Positions 17,473-25,686 of a DNA stretch of 34,094 nucleotides are shown here, piece after piece (the stretch's first letter is position 1; the number at the start of each line of letters is the position of its first letter). The position numbers and the translations under genes are program-made. The stretch is taken from positions 1-34,094 of the forward strand of contig NZ_SRIC01000058.1 in assembly GCF_004684775.1 (NCBI RefSeq), in the 5' to 3' direction. The notes beneath the pieces are model-generated. The model saw nothing but the letters and a program-made list of their open reading frames with translations. It ran no database searches and had not been told where the DNA came from. This stretch comes from Streptomyces sp. MZ04 (GTDB taxonomy: Bacteria > Actinomycetota > Actinomycetes > Streptomycetales > Streptomycetaceae).

Positions 17473-18417
17473 ATGAGCTCCCCCACCGGGCCCGCATCAG
17501 GCCTGCCCGTACGAATGCCGCGACCCCGCCAGCCCGGTCGGCACCGCCGCCCGGAGCCCGTTGCGGCTCCCGAGAACGCGCCCGCGCTCGTCCTCGCCGT
17601 ACCGGGCGTACCCAGCACCGCCACGCGCAGCCTCGCCGAGGAGGTCGTGAGCATCGCCCGCTCCGAGCTGCCCGGCCTCGACGCCCGTATCGGGTACCTC
17701 GACGGCACCGAGGACGCGACGACCGTCTCGTTCCCGGAGTTCCCCTCGCTGCAGTCCGTGCTCGCGCACGCCTCCGCCGAGCGCACCGCACGCTATGAGC
17801 AGGCGCGCGCCGCTGGTGCGGAGGTCGCCGAGCCCGACGGCCCCGTCGCCGTCGTGGTGCCCCTCCTCGCGGGCCCCGACAACGCGCTGATGCGGCGCGT
17901 GCGGCAGGCCGTGATGGACAGCCGCGCGCCCGCCGAGCTGACCGACGTGCTCGGCCCGCACCCGCTGCTCGCCGAGGCGCTGCACGTGCGCCTCTCGGAG
18001 GCCGGTCTGGCCCGCGCCGACCGCGCCCGCCTGTTCACGGTGGCGACCGCGGCGGACGGCATCGTCCTCGCCACGGTCGGCGGCGAGGAGGCCGTGCAGG
18101 CCGCCGGGATCACCGGCATGCTGCTCGCGGCCCGCCTCGCGGTGCCGGTGATGGCCGCCGCGCTCGACCAGGAGGGCGCCATCGCGGCGACCGCCGAACA
18201 GCTGCGCGGTTCCGGCTCCACGCAGCTGGCGCTCGCCCCGTACCTGATCGGCCCGGAGATCGACGCGAGCCTGCTCGACGGCGCCGCCAAGGAGGCGGGC
18301 TGCTCCGTCGCGGAGTCGCTCGGCGCCTACCCGGCGATCGGCAAGCTGGCACTCTCGAAGTACGCGGCGGCGCTGGGCATCGCCCCCCAGCAGCCGTCGG
18401 GCGCGCCGGTCCACTGA
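17473..18417 (+). CDS. CbiX/sirohydrochlorin-chelatase-like protein, metal site degenerate
   Basis: A 314-residue protein with two halves of the CbiX/SirB chelatase fold. Residues 1-35 are a basic, proline-rich tail. The first strand reads ALVLAVPGVPSTATRSLAEE, where chelatases have a GHGSR-type motif with the metal-binding histidine; that histidine is absent. VAVVVPLLAGPDNALMRRV replaces the usual region with the second histidine. LFTVATAADGIVLATVGGEEAV and the C-terminal LAPYLIGPEID are well formed. It probably keeps the fold without chelatase activity, or binds something else. A short AT-richer gap (17378-17472) precedes ATG 17473. A strong terminator follows. Confidence 0.8.
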   Translation: MSSPTGPASGLPVRMPRPRQPGRHRRPEPVAAPENAPALVLAVPGVPSTATRSLAEEVVSIARSELPGLDARIGYLDGTEDATTVSFPEFPSLQSVLAHASAERTARYEQARAAGAEVAEPDGPVAVVVPLLAGPDNALMRRVRQAVMDSRAPAELTDVLGPHPLLAEALHVRLSEAGLARADRARLFTVATAADGIVLATVGGEEAVQAAGITGMLLAARLAVPVMAAALDQEGAIAATAEQLRGSGSTQLALAPYLIGPEIDASLLDGAAKEAGCSVAESLGAYPAIGKLALSKYAAALGIAPQQPSGAPVH

Positions 18418-18446
18418 CCGCGCCGCGCATGCGGGTCTGATGCCGT

Positions 18447-18494
18447 TACGCCGATGGGCCCGCCCCCTGACCGGGGGGCGGGCCCATCGGCGTA
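18447..18494. terminator. Bidirectional terminator, perfect 21-bp stem
   Basis: Arms 18447-18467 and 18474-18494 are exactly complementary over 21 bases around a six-base loop (TGACCG). It lies between two convergent genes, 29 bases after the CbiX-like stop and 28 bases before the lactonase stop, so it can serve both. There is no T-run, as is usual in this group. Confidence 0.88.
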
Positions 18495-18522
18495 CCTGGA
18501 CCGCCTGAACCCCCTGGACTGC

Positions 18523-19578
18523 TCAGCCGAAGATCACGCAGGAGGCGGCAGGCGCCTCGATGGCACCCGCGCGCCGCGGGATGCCCGTCTCCGGGTCGAT
18601 CGCGAACCAGGTCACGTCGCCGGACCGCTCGTTGGCCGCGTACAGAAACCTCCCCGACGGGTCGATGGCCAGGTCACGCGGCCAGTGGCCGCCGCACGGC
18701 ACGGTGGCCGTGAGCCGTGGCCGCTCGCCCGCCTCGTCGAGCGCGAGCACCGAGATGACGTCCTGACCGCGGGTCGCGGTCCACAGGAACCGGCCGTCGG
18801 GCGCGACGACGACCTCGGAGGGATGGGCCTCGCCGTCGCCGTCCGCGGGACCCGGCAGCACGGCGGCCTCGCCGAGCGGCCTCAGGGCGCCGTCGGCGGC
18901 GTCCCAGGTGCAGATGGTGACGGTGGGCGCGAGTTCGTTCAGGACGTACGCGCGGTCGCCGCGCGGGTGGAAGGCGAGATGGCGCGGGCCGGAGCCGGGC
19001 CGCAGCGCGACCTCGCGGTGGAGGGTGAGCGCGCCCGCGTCGGTGAGCGCGCAGACGCGTACGGAGTCGGTGCCGAGGTCCACGCTCACCACCCAGCGGC
19101 CGCTCGGATCGGGCAGCACCTCGTGGGCGTGCGGGCCCTGCTGGCGCTGCGGGTGGGGCCCGGAGCCGGTGTGCCGCAAGACGCCGGAGGGGGCGGGGGC
19201 GAGCGTTCCGTCCGGGCGGATGGGCACGACGGTGACGCTGCCGGAGCCGTAGTTCGCGGTAAGGACATGGCCGTTGACCAGGGCGAGATGGGTGGGCGCC
19301 GCGGCGTCGGCGAGCACCTGGGGTCCGGTCCGCTCGGGCTTGTCGCCGTCCAGACGGAAGGCGGCGACGGCGCCGTCGGAGGTCTCGCTGACGGCGTACA
19401 AGGTGTCGCCGCTGGGCGAGAGCGCGAGGTAGGAGGGGTCGGCGAGGGTGTCCGTGGCGCTGAGGACGGTCAGCGCGCCGCTGTCTGTGTCGACGGCGGC
19501 CGTGAGGATGCCGGCACCGCCCGCCGCGGTGAAGGACCCGATGTACGCCCGTTGCCTGTCGTCGTGCCTGCCCACCAC
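18523..19578 (-). CDS. Lactonase-family seven-bladed propeller (YbhE/Pgl type)
   Basis: A 351-residue beta-propeller of the YbhE 6-phosphogluconolactonase family. The blade-start pattern is clear: AYIGSFTAAGG, PSYLALSPSGDTLYAVSE, AAPTHLALVNGHVLTANY, PSGRWVVSVDLGTDSVRV, GPRHLAFHPRGDRAYVLNE and PRDLAIDPSGRFLYAANE. It may hydrolyse 6-phosphogluconolactone or a related lactone. Start: GTG 19578 preceded by GAGAGGGG about 7 bases upstream. A longer in-frame reading to 19713 adds an unlike N-terminus and overlaps the nitric oxide synthase gene, so I rejected it. There is no signal peptide, so it is probably cytoplasmic. Confidence 0.88.
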   Translation of the reverse strand: MVGRHDDRQRAYIGSFTAAGGAGILTAAVDTDSGALTVLSATDTLADPSYLALSPSGDTLYAVSETSDGAVAAFRLDGDKPERTGPQVLADAAAPTHLALVNGHVLTANYGSGSVTVVPIRPDGTLAPAPSGVLRHTGSGPHPQRQQGPHAHEVLPDPSGRWVVSVDLGTDSVRVCALTDAGALTLHREVALRPGSGPRHLAFHPRGDRAYVLNELAPTVTICTWDAADGALRPLGEAAVLPGPADGDGEAHPSEVVVAPDGRFLWTATRGQDVISVLALDEAGERPRLTATVPCGGHWPRDLAIDPSGRFLYAANERSGDVTWFAIDPETGIPRRAGAIEAPAASCVIFG

Positions 19579-19651
19579 TGCGTGCCCCTCTCGACCGGAG
19601 AGCGCCGCGGCCACGTCGGCGGCGCTGCTGCGGCCGACGCTAGCAGTCGGT

Positions 19652-20695
19652 CTAGACCAACGCGTCGCCTGATTCGCCGCGCGTCCGGGCGAGTGCCTCC
19701 GGGTGGTGGACATAGGCGGGGTGCCGCTCGACGGTGTCGTACGTGCGGTGGAAGACGGGTGTCGCGCTGCCGGACAGCGGCGGCACGATCCACGACCAGT
19801 CGGCGCCCACGGTCCTGCCCTTGCTCTCCTCGCGTCCCAAGTGGGTGAGGAAGCGGCGGGACTCGGTGTGGTGATCGGTCATGGTGACGCCCGCCCGGTC
19901 GAAGGAGTGCAGCACGGCGCGGTTGAGCTCGACCAGGGCGCGGTCCTTCCAGAGCGAGCGGTCGCTGGCGGTGTCGAGGCCGAGCAGCTCGGCGACGCGC
20001 GGCAGCAGGTCGTAGCGGTCGCTGTCGGCGAGGTTGCGGGCGCCGATCTCGGTGCCCATGTACCAGCCGTTGAAGGGCGCGGCCGGGTAGCAGACGCCGC
20101 CGATCTCCAGGCACATGCAGGCGATCGCGGGCACGGCGTGCCAGCGCAGTCCGAGCGACGCCCACCGGGGGTGTTCGGGGTGCTCGATCGGCACCTCGAG
20201 CACCGCGTCGGGCGGCAGCCGGAACCAGCGCGGCTTGTCGTCGGTTCCCTGGATCACCAGGGGCAGTACGTCGAAGGCGCTGCCGGGGCCGCCGGGCCAG
20301 CCGAGGCGGCGGGCGAGCGCGGTGATGCCGACGTTGCGCGGGTCACCGGTGACGCCTCCGCCGGGGCGTTCGTACCCGGCGTACCGGATGAGCTGCTCGT
20401 TCCAGATGCGCGGCCCCGGGCGCCCCGGGGCGTCGGGCGCGAAGACGGTGATGACGGGCCTGATCCGCCGCCCGTCGCGCACGGCCTCCCGCAGATGCTC
20501 CGCCGCGGCGGCGGCGACGTCATCGGCGCCGGTCACTTCCCTGCGGTCGATGACACGCAGGGAACGCCAGTACAGACGCCCGATGCACCGGGCGGCGTTG
20601 CGCCAGGCGAGCCGGGCGCCGAAGACGAGTTCCTCCGGGGTGTGGCGGTAGGCGCCATACACCGGAGATGCCCAGTCCACGGCCTTGTGCAACAC
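19652..20695 (-). CDS. nos: Bacterial nitric oxide synthase oxygenase, N-terminally truncated
   Basis: A haem- and pterin-dependent oxygenase that makes nitric oxide and citrulline from arginine. As read from GTG 20695 it has 347 residues. Diagnostic parts are WRNAARCIGR with haem ligand C37, IWNEQLIRYAGYE, NGWYMGTEIGARNLAD with arginine-binding E216, VDHH-like MTDHHTES and WSWIVPPLSGSATPVFHRTYD. Homology begins at about GAYRHTPEELVFGA. The preceding dozen residues are unlike the family, and about 40 N-terminal residues found in bacterial homologues are missing; no other frame upstream supplies them. It starts 20 bases after the FUSC gene stop, with only AAAGG beside the start. It may be inactive. 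The break coincides with the edge of the accessory region. Confidence 0.85.
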   Translation of the reverse strand: MLHKAVDWASPVYGAYRHTPEELVFGARLAWRNAARCIGRLYWRSLRVIDRREVTGADDVAAAAAEHLREAVRDGRRIRPVITVFAPDAPGRPGPRIWNEQLIRYAGYERPGGGVTGDPRNVGITALARRLGWPGGPGSAFDVLPLVIQGTDDKPRWFRLPPDAVLEVPIEHPEHPRWASLGLRWHAVPAIACMCLEIGGVCYPAAPFNGWYMGTEIGARNLADSDRYDLLPRVAELLGLDTASDRSLWKDRALVELNRAVLHSFDRAGVTMTDHHTESRRFLTHLGREESKGRTVGADWSWIVPPLSGSATPVFHRTYDTVERHPAYVHHPEALARTRGESGDALV

Positions 20696-20714
20696 CCTTT
20701 AGAGGCACCACCAG

Positions 20715-22223
20715 CTACCGCGCGCCGCTCAGGTATGCCGATTCCTCGCGTTGCAGGGGCACGGCCATCGCGGCGAGCGCCCGCTCCAGGCCATGTAGGT
20801 GCGCGAGGGCCGGGTGACCTATGGCTTGCTGAACGGACGGCTGCGGACCTCTCGCTCGCCCTGCGCCACTAGGAGAAGTCAGAGCTTCCACCGCCGCTTC
20901 CACCCTCCAACACGCGGCCGAGAGCCGAGCATCGTGTGAGGCGTCTGGATCCGATGCAACCGCGGCGAGGGACCGTACCTCTTGCGCACAGGCATCCAGT
21001 AGCACCAGCACCTCGCGGGCACGCGCCTTCCTCTCTCGGCCAAAGTGCAGTGGATGCACCAGCGGCGACACTGCCAGACGCACGCGCGTCAGGAGCGCCT
21101 CCAGCTCGGCGACTCGAGGCCCGGGGTCAGCTCCTGGAGTTCCGGCGAGGCGAGCGGCGGCCTCAGCCGTGCAAGCGTGAACACAACGCAGAGCACGGCG
21201 GATCCACTCGTCGGTGACGGCATGGGTGGTGACCGGCAGCACAAGCAGCACGGCGAGCACAGCCCCGAGTGCGCCGACCGCGGTCTCCGCGACACGCAAC
21301 CCCAAGAGCGAGGTGTCCAGGACCCCCAGCAGGCCGTACAGCATCGAGGCCATCGCGGTCACGAAGAACATCATCCAGCTGTAGGAGACGGCCGCGGTGT
21401 AGAAGATCCCGAAGACACTTGCTGCTACGACCAGGGCCGTCGGCACAGCCGCCCCATGCACTGGAATCGCTACAACGAACCCCACCACGATGCCTGCCAC
21501 GGTCCCTAGCACCCGACGGAACCCTCGCACCAGCGTCTCACCGCGCGACACGGTGTTGACGAACACCCACCAAGTCGCACCCACCGCCCAGTACCACCGC
21601 TGATCGGACAGCATCTGCCCCACGCCGAGCGCGAACGCCACCCCAGCAGCGGCCTGCACGGCCTGCCGCGTGGTCACCCGGCTGAGACCTCGCCCTTGCG
21701 ACAGTGCAGGCGCCGCAGCCACCAGCCGTCCCCGCTCGTAGCACCACACACCGAACCGGACAATCGACGAGGCACACAGCGAGAGGATTACCGCCATACA
21801 CAGCTCAGGAAGTTGAGCCGGGACAGTGTGCAGGAACTGCGCCGCGAAGAAGGTCATGAAGGCAAATACCCCGAGGGCGTGCCCCCGGGGCCCCCAGCGC
21901 CGCGCGTAGACGCCCGCCCCGACCACTGCAAGGAAGGCTGCGTCTCGCACCAGGGGGTAGTCGTGCAACCCAGCAGCCAGAGCCAGCACTGGAAGACCAA
22001 CCGCCGGCAACAACGCAGTGGTCACTACCTGACCGCGTACGGTCGGATCGGTCACTGTGAACAGTGCGAGCAGTGCCGCCAGTCCTCCGACAATGGCCGC
22101 CTCAAGGGAGTGCCCCACCAGGCCACACACAGCGACGGCCAAAGAAATGCCGGCGACCGCCCGGGAAGCGCTGAACAGCCGAAGCCGCCCTGGATCCGGA
22201 GCCACGAACACCCTCTTCAGCAC
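20715..22223 (-). CDS. FUSC-family integral membrane protein
   Basis: A 502-residue protein of the fusaric-acid-resistance-like group, putative efflux components. Two hydrophobic blocks, each with several membrane helices (about residues 20-150 and 195-330), are separated by a cytoplasmic stretch. The second block contains the FUSC pattern SDQRWYWAVGATWWVFVNT and RGFRRVLGTVAGIVVG. About 150 mostly helical soluble residues follow. Start GTG 22223 (VLKRVFVAPDPGRLRL) is supported by an upstream GAGAGGGG; a longer reading to 22298 has no ribosome site. It is immediately upstream of the truncated nitric oxide synthase on the same strand. Transported substrate unknown. Confidence 0.83.
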   Translation of the reverse strand: MLKRVFVAPDPGRLRLFSASRAVAGISLAVAVCGLVGHSLEAAIVGGLAALLALFTVTDPTVRGQVVTTALLPAVGLPVLALAAGLHDYPLVRDAAFLAVVGAGVYARRWGPRGHALGVFAFMTFFAAQFLHTVPAQLPELCMAVILSLCASSIVRFGVWCYERGRLVAAAPALSQGRGLSRVTTRQAVQAAAGVAFALGVGQMLSDQRWYWAVGATWWVFVNTVSRGETLVRGFRRVLGTVAGIVVGFVVAIPVHGAAVPTALVVAASVFGIFYTAAVSYSWMMFFVTAMASMLYGLLGVLDTSLLGLRVAETAVGALGAVLAVLLVLPVTTHAVTDEWIRRALRCVHACTAEAAARLAGTPGADPGPRVAELEALLTRVRLAVSPLVHPLHFGRERKARAREVLVLLDACAQEVRSLAAVASDPDASHDARLSAACWRVEAAVEALTSPSGAGRARGPQPSVQQAIGHPALAHLHGLERALAAMAVPLQREESAYLSGAR

Positions 22224-22444
22224 AGCTTCCCGCCCCTCTCGGCACCAGACACAAAGAAGGCGCCGCGGAGTCCGCAGCGCCATCGACAGACTCATCACAC
22301 CATTAGACGGCCACCCGGCTCAACTGAAGCTTCTCCAAGTGAGCCAATGGCCTAGTCGATGGGCATCCCACGGCCCTGGCGGCCAGCCAACGGGTCATGC
22401 TGACGCGACCGCAACCGCCCGCGAGCAAACGGAGAAGACGCTTC

Positions 22445-22895
22445 GTGACCGTCTCCGAGAAGCCCCCCTCCCGCTCCACACCTGCCCCGTCCATCGCGGG
22501 CGTGGCAGGGGCGCCCTCGCTCTGGCACCACCGGTCGTTCCGGCTCTACCTGCTGGGCGAGGCGGGAAGCGTGGCCGGGGGCTCCGTCAGCAGCGTCGCC
22601 ATCCCCTACCTGGCCGTGGTCGAGCTGGAGGCGAGCACCGGCCCAGGTGGCGCTGCTGACGTTCCTCACCCAGGTACCCAACGTCCTCGTCGCGCTCCAT
22701 GCCGGAGCGCTGGCAGACCGGGTCCGTAAGCGACCACTCATGATCTACACGGACTTGGTCTGCGCGGCGGTCCTCATCACCCTGCCCCTCGCCGCCGCGC
22801 TGGACTCACTCAGCCTGCTCCAGCTCATGTCAGTGGCGCTGGTGCAGGCAACCGCAGGCGTGATCCACGACGCGGCCGCCATCAGCTACGTACCT
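22445..22895 (+). pseudogene. MFS exporter remnant, frameshifted and truncated
   Basis: The start of a drug-type major facilitator (EntS/DHA3-like) can be read from GTG 22445 with GGAGAAG upstream: SLWHHRSFRLYLLGEAGSV, then helix 1 ending PYLAVVELEAS. Near 22640-22650 the coding frame moves by one base to VALLTFLTQVPNVLVALHAG and ADRVRKRPLMIYTDL, the conserved loop 2-3 region. It continues to ATAGVIHDAAAISYVP at about 22892. There the similarity stops abruptly and an unrelated tail ends at 22952. Only about 150 of the expected 400 residues remain. An indel plus a deletion make function very unlikely. Confidence 0.8.
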
Positions 22896-22963
22896 AAGCG
22901 CTGTCCGGCGAGATACTCCCGGGGGAGGATGGCTCATGCCGAATGCCAGTAGGGAGAGACCGT

Positions 22964-23365
22964 ATGGCTCGGTTGGTGAACAGCACAGATCTCGAAGTCC
23001 GTGTCGACTGCCACCTGTTCGGACTCGCCGACGCGGAGGCGGACGAAAGCCTCCCCGACGCGGGGCGACCCAGCGCCTGGGCCGGTGTGGGCGAGTCGGC
23101 CCTGGTCTTCGAGAGCGAAGAGGACCTGGTGCGGGCCCGGCTCCGGCTGGAACTGTGGGATGGCCCGGCCGCGATCGACGGGGAGCAGTGGCCACGGACT
23201 ACGACCGCGGCCTGGACGCTGCCCAGTGGCGTGCTCGGGGTGGACGAGCTGACGGCCGGGGCCGTCCCCGAGGTCTTCGTGGTGCCACCCGGGGAGTACG
23301 CGATGCGTCTGGGCTGGCATTCCGAGGGGGCCGCACTGGTGCAGATGTGGCCGACCCGAAGATGA
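22964..23365 (+). CDS. Hypothetical small protein (133 aa)
   Basis: Not recognised. ATG 22964 has an AGGGAGAG ribosome site 5 bases upstream, and a strong terminator follows the stop, so it is probably a real single gene. The protein is acidic and predicted mostly beta: VDCHLFGLADAEADE, ARLRLELWDGPA, TLPSGVLGVDEL and VFVVPPGEYAMRLGWHSEG. No signal peptide or membrane segment is seen. The VPPGEYxxRxG pattern is common in small uncharacterised actinobacterial proteins. It begins directly after the breakpoint that truncates the MFS remnant. Confidence 0.75.
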   Translation: MARLVNSTDLEVRVDCHLFGLADAEADESLPDAGRPSAWAGVGESALVFESEEDLVRARLRLELWDGPAAIDGEQWPRTTTAAWTLPSGVLGVDELTAGAVPEVFVVPPGEYAMRLGWHSEGAALVQMWPTRR

Positions 23366-23376
23366 CGGCGCCGTGT

Positions 23377-23417
23377 CCCTGTGGTGCCCGGCACTCCTTC
23401 GGCCGGGCACCACAGGG
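23377..23417 (+). terminator. Terminator, perfect 16-bp stem
   Basis: Arms 23377-23392 and 23402-23417 are fully complementary over 16 bases with a nine-base loop, starting 12 bases after the stop of the 133-residue protein. The following 210 bases to the ML-domain gene hold no convincing gene. Confidence 0.8.
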
Positions 23418-23628
23418 CAGGCGGGCGTCCGTCACGAGATGAGCGCTGCGCGGTGACCGGAATCGGCGGCAGCACAGCGGTGCGTCCGCATGACATCCGG
23501 ACGGAAGGCCCCGTCGTACGGCCTGGCCAGCAGCGAATCACCTGGGTGGTGCACAACCACCCAGCGCTGCCCTTGGGCGCGGCGTCGGACACGCCCGGCC
23601 CCTCGGGGAACCCGGCGACCCGGGCTTC

Positions 23629-24060
23629 TCAGGAGGTGGGGCCGAAGTCGACGTCGATGACCAAGTGGCACAGGTCGTCATCGTCGGCGGTGTAGCCGAT
23701 GGCTTCGATCTTGAACTTCGCCTGGGGAACCTCGCGGGGCAGGTCCAGGGCCAGCGTCATCTCAACGCTGCCCTTGTCGATGCTCCCCTCCGGGGCACCG
23801 GCATCCAGGGTCAGGGGAATCTCCGGGTACTCACCACGCAGGCAGGCGAACAGGTCGTACCGCTTCCGAAGCAGTTTCACCATGCCCAGTTTGCAGGTGA
23901 GGTCGAAGTACGCGCCTGACCCGATGGTTTCCTCGGCCTCCGCCTTGATGGCGACCTTCCACTGTGAGCCTGGCTTCGGCTCCTCGGGCGTGGGAGAAAG
24001 GCTCCTGATCTGCAGCGGGTCCGTGGGTCGGCCAGCGTCCTCATAGCTCCAACTGGTCAT
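23629..24060 (-). CDS. ML-domain (NPC2/MD-2-like) lipid-binding protein
   Basis: A 143-residue protein resembling the MD-2-related lipid-recognition domain, best known from eukaryotic NPC2 and fungal phosphatidylglycerol/phosphatidylinositol transfer proteins. Order and spacing match: WSYEDAGRPTDPLQIRSLS, then a proline turn (TPEEPKPGSQW), GAYFDLTCKLGMVKLLRKRY, the strand MTLALDLPREVPQAKF and IEAIGYTADDDDLCHLVIDVDF. Eukaryotic members are secreted and disulfide-linked. This one has no signal peptide, has Ala where YxDCG has cysteine, and keeps only C56, C73 and C131, so it is probably cytoplasmic. No ribosome site precedes ATG 24060; TACGCT six bases upstream could be a -10 of a leaderless message. 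Ligand unknown. Confidence 0.8.
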   Translation of the reverse strand: MTSWSYEDAGRPTDPLQIRSLSPTPEEPKPGSQWKVAIKAEAEETIGSGAYFDLTCKLGMVKLLRKRYDLFACLRGEYPEIPLTLDAGAPEGSIDKGSVEMTLALDLPREVPQAKFKIEAIGYTADDDDLCHLVIDVDFGPTS

Positions 24061-24229
24061 GTACGAAGCGTAGCCGATCCACTTCGTGACGTTGCATCAC
24101 AAGGGGGTAGGAACGCTCCAGGATCGGGAACACCTCACCGCGGGGCAACGGCCGCTCGGGGCACCCCCGCCGGTAGGTATGAGATGGGCGTGGAGCCGCA
24201 CCCGGCCCGGCCGCCCTCGGTTGCCCGCT

Positions 24230-25618
24230 TCACGCCGAGTGGGCGGTGCGTGCCGAGATGCGCATGCGCAGGTCGCGCGGGTTGAAGATGACGCCGCGGG
24301 AGGGCCGTACTTGAGGGCCGGGGACCGGGCGCAGTTGCCAGCGGGCGGTGATGGTGGCCAGGGCCAGGGCAGCCTCGGTCGCGCCGAAGGTGTCGGCGAT
24401 GCACTTGCGGGCGCCGCCGCCGAAGGGGATCAGGGATCCCTGTCGTGGGGCCGTGCGCCGGCTGCCGGAGGGGTTGTGTGGGTCCGTGCTGCTGGGGGCG
24501 AAGCGGTCGGGGTCGAAGCGGTCGGGGTCGGGGAAGACGTCTGGTTGGTGGTGGAGGAGGTACGGGCTGAAGACGATCACCGTGCCGGCCGGGACCCGGT
24601 GGCCGCCCAGGAGGGTGTCCTTGGTCGTCGTCCTGGTGATCAGCCACAGCGGCGGATACAGGCGCAGTGTTTCGGTGATGATGCGGCCGGTGAGCGGGAG
24701 TTGGGGCAGGTCGTCGTAGGTGGCCGGCCGTGTGCCGAGGACGGCGTCGAGTTCGGCGTGGAGGCGGTCTTCGATGTCCTGGCGTTCGCCGAGCCGGTGC
24801 AGCGCCCAGGCAGCGGTGGCGGCCGTGGCCTCGGTGCCGCCGATGTAGAAGGTGACGATCTGGTCGATGACTTCACTCTCGGACAGTTGGGAGCGCTGTG
24901 CCGCGTGGGGGTCGTGGTCGCGGCTGGTCAAGAGGATGGAGAGCAGGTCGTTGTGGTCTGTGCCGCCGGCGCGGTGGGCGTCGATGATCTGGCGGATGGT
25001 GTCGTGCAGGCGGGTGATGGCCTGTTGGTAGCGCCGCTTGCCCGGTGTGGGGAGCCGGTCGAACGGGGGCGGGGTGAACATGCGCTGGTGGGCGACGGCG
25101 CCAAGGACGGTGAAGTCGTCGATGAGTTCGCCGATGGAACGGTTGATGGGCATGTCGGAGAAGAGCGTTGCGGCCACCGTGCGCGCGGCGATGGCGCGGG
25201 TCTCAGTGAGCACGTCGATGGTCTGCCCGTCGCGCCAGCGGTCGGTCAGGCGGCCGATCTGCTCGGTCATGGTCTGCGCGTAGAGCGGGATGCGCTGGGG
25301 GTGGAAGGCCGGCTGGGTCAGGCGTCGTTGTCTGCGGTGGTCGTCGTGGGTGCAGGTGGCCAGGCCGTTGCCGAGTACCTCGCGGGCCCGTTCGAACATG
25401 GGGCCGCCCTTGTCGAAGGTCCGGTCGTCGACGAGGACCTGACGGGTCAGTTCGGGGCTGCAGACGATGACCGCACCGACCGGCCCGAACCGGAGGCGCA
25501 GCAGGTCTCCGTGCGCGGGCAGTGAGCGCAGATAGGCGAGGGGATCGCGCAGCAGGCGCAGGCTGTGGCCCAGGAGGGGGAGGTGTCCCGGGGCTCGGGG
25601 AATGGCGGTGGCGGGCAT
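24230..25618 (-). CDS. Cytochrome P450
   Basis: A 462-residue haem monooxygenase. The haem-binding loop is FGGGARKCIADTFG with C406 as thiolate ligand. ETLR (316-319) is the ExxR motif, followed by YPPLWLITRTT. The oxygen-binding helix reads IGGTEATAAT (259-268), where the usual AGxETT threonine is alanine (A264), followed by T265. The overall pattern resembles the terpene- and fatty-acid-oxidising bacterial P450s, but the substrate cannot be told. ATG 25618 (MPATAIPRAPGHLPLLGH) gives the normal length. It lies 68 bases after the GMC remnant on the same strand, so the two were probably an operon whose original promoter was lost with the GMC 5' end. No ferredoxin gene adjoins it. Confidence 0.92.
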   Translation of the reverse strand: MPATAIPRAPGHLPLLGHSLRLLRDPLAYLRSLPAHGDLLRLRFGPVGAVIVCSPELTRQVLVDDRTFDKGGPMFERAREVLGNGLATCTHDDHRRQRRLTQPAFHPQRIPLYAQTMTEQIGRLTDRWRDGQTIDVLTETRAIAARTVAATLFSDMPINRSIGELIDDFTVLGAVAHQRMFTPPPFDRLPTPGKRRYQQAITRLHDTIRQIIDAHRAGGTDHNDLLSILLTSRDHDPHAAQRSQLSESEVIDQIVTFYIGGTEATAATAAWALHRLGERQDIEDRLHAELDAVLGTRPATYDDLPQLPLTGRIITETLRLYPPLWLITRTTTKDTLLGGHRVPAGTVIVFSPYLLHHQPDVFPDPDRFDPDRFAPSSTDPHNPSGSRRTAPRQGSLIPFGGGARKCIADTFGATEAALALATITARWQLRPVPGPQVRPSRGVIFNPRDLRMRISARTAHSA

Positions 25619-25686
25619 GGCGCTCGTTCTCCTCTGCGGGCAGGAGCGTGCGGGGTACGGCGTCGCGGGGGCGCCCGGGTGCTTGA

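Noticed and set aside
20655..20715. Possible insertion-sequence end at the NOS/FUSC joint
   Set aside because: GTGTTGCAC-like ends occur in some elements, but no paired inverted repeat, target duplication or transposase fragment is visible.
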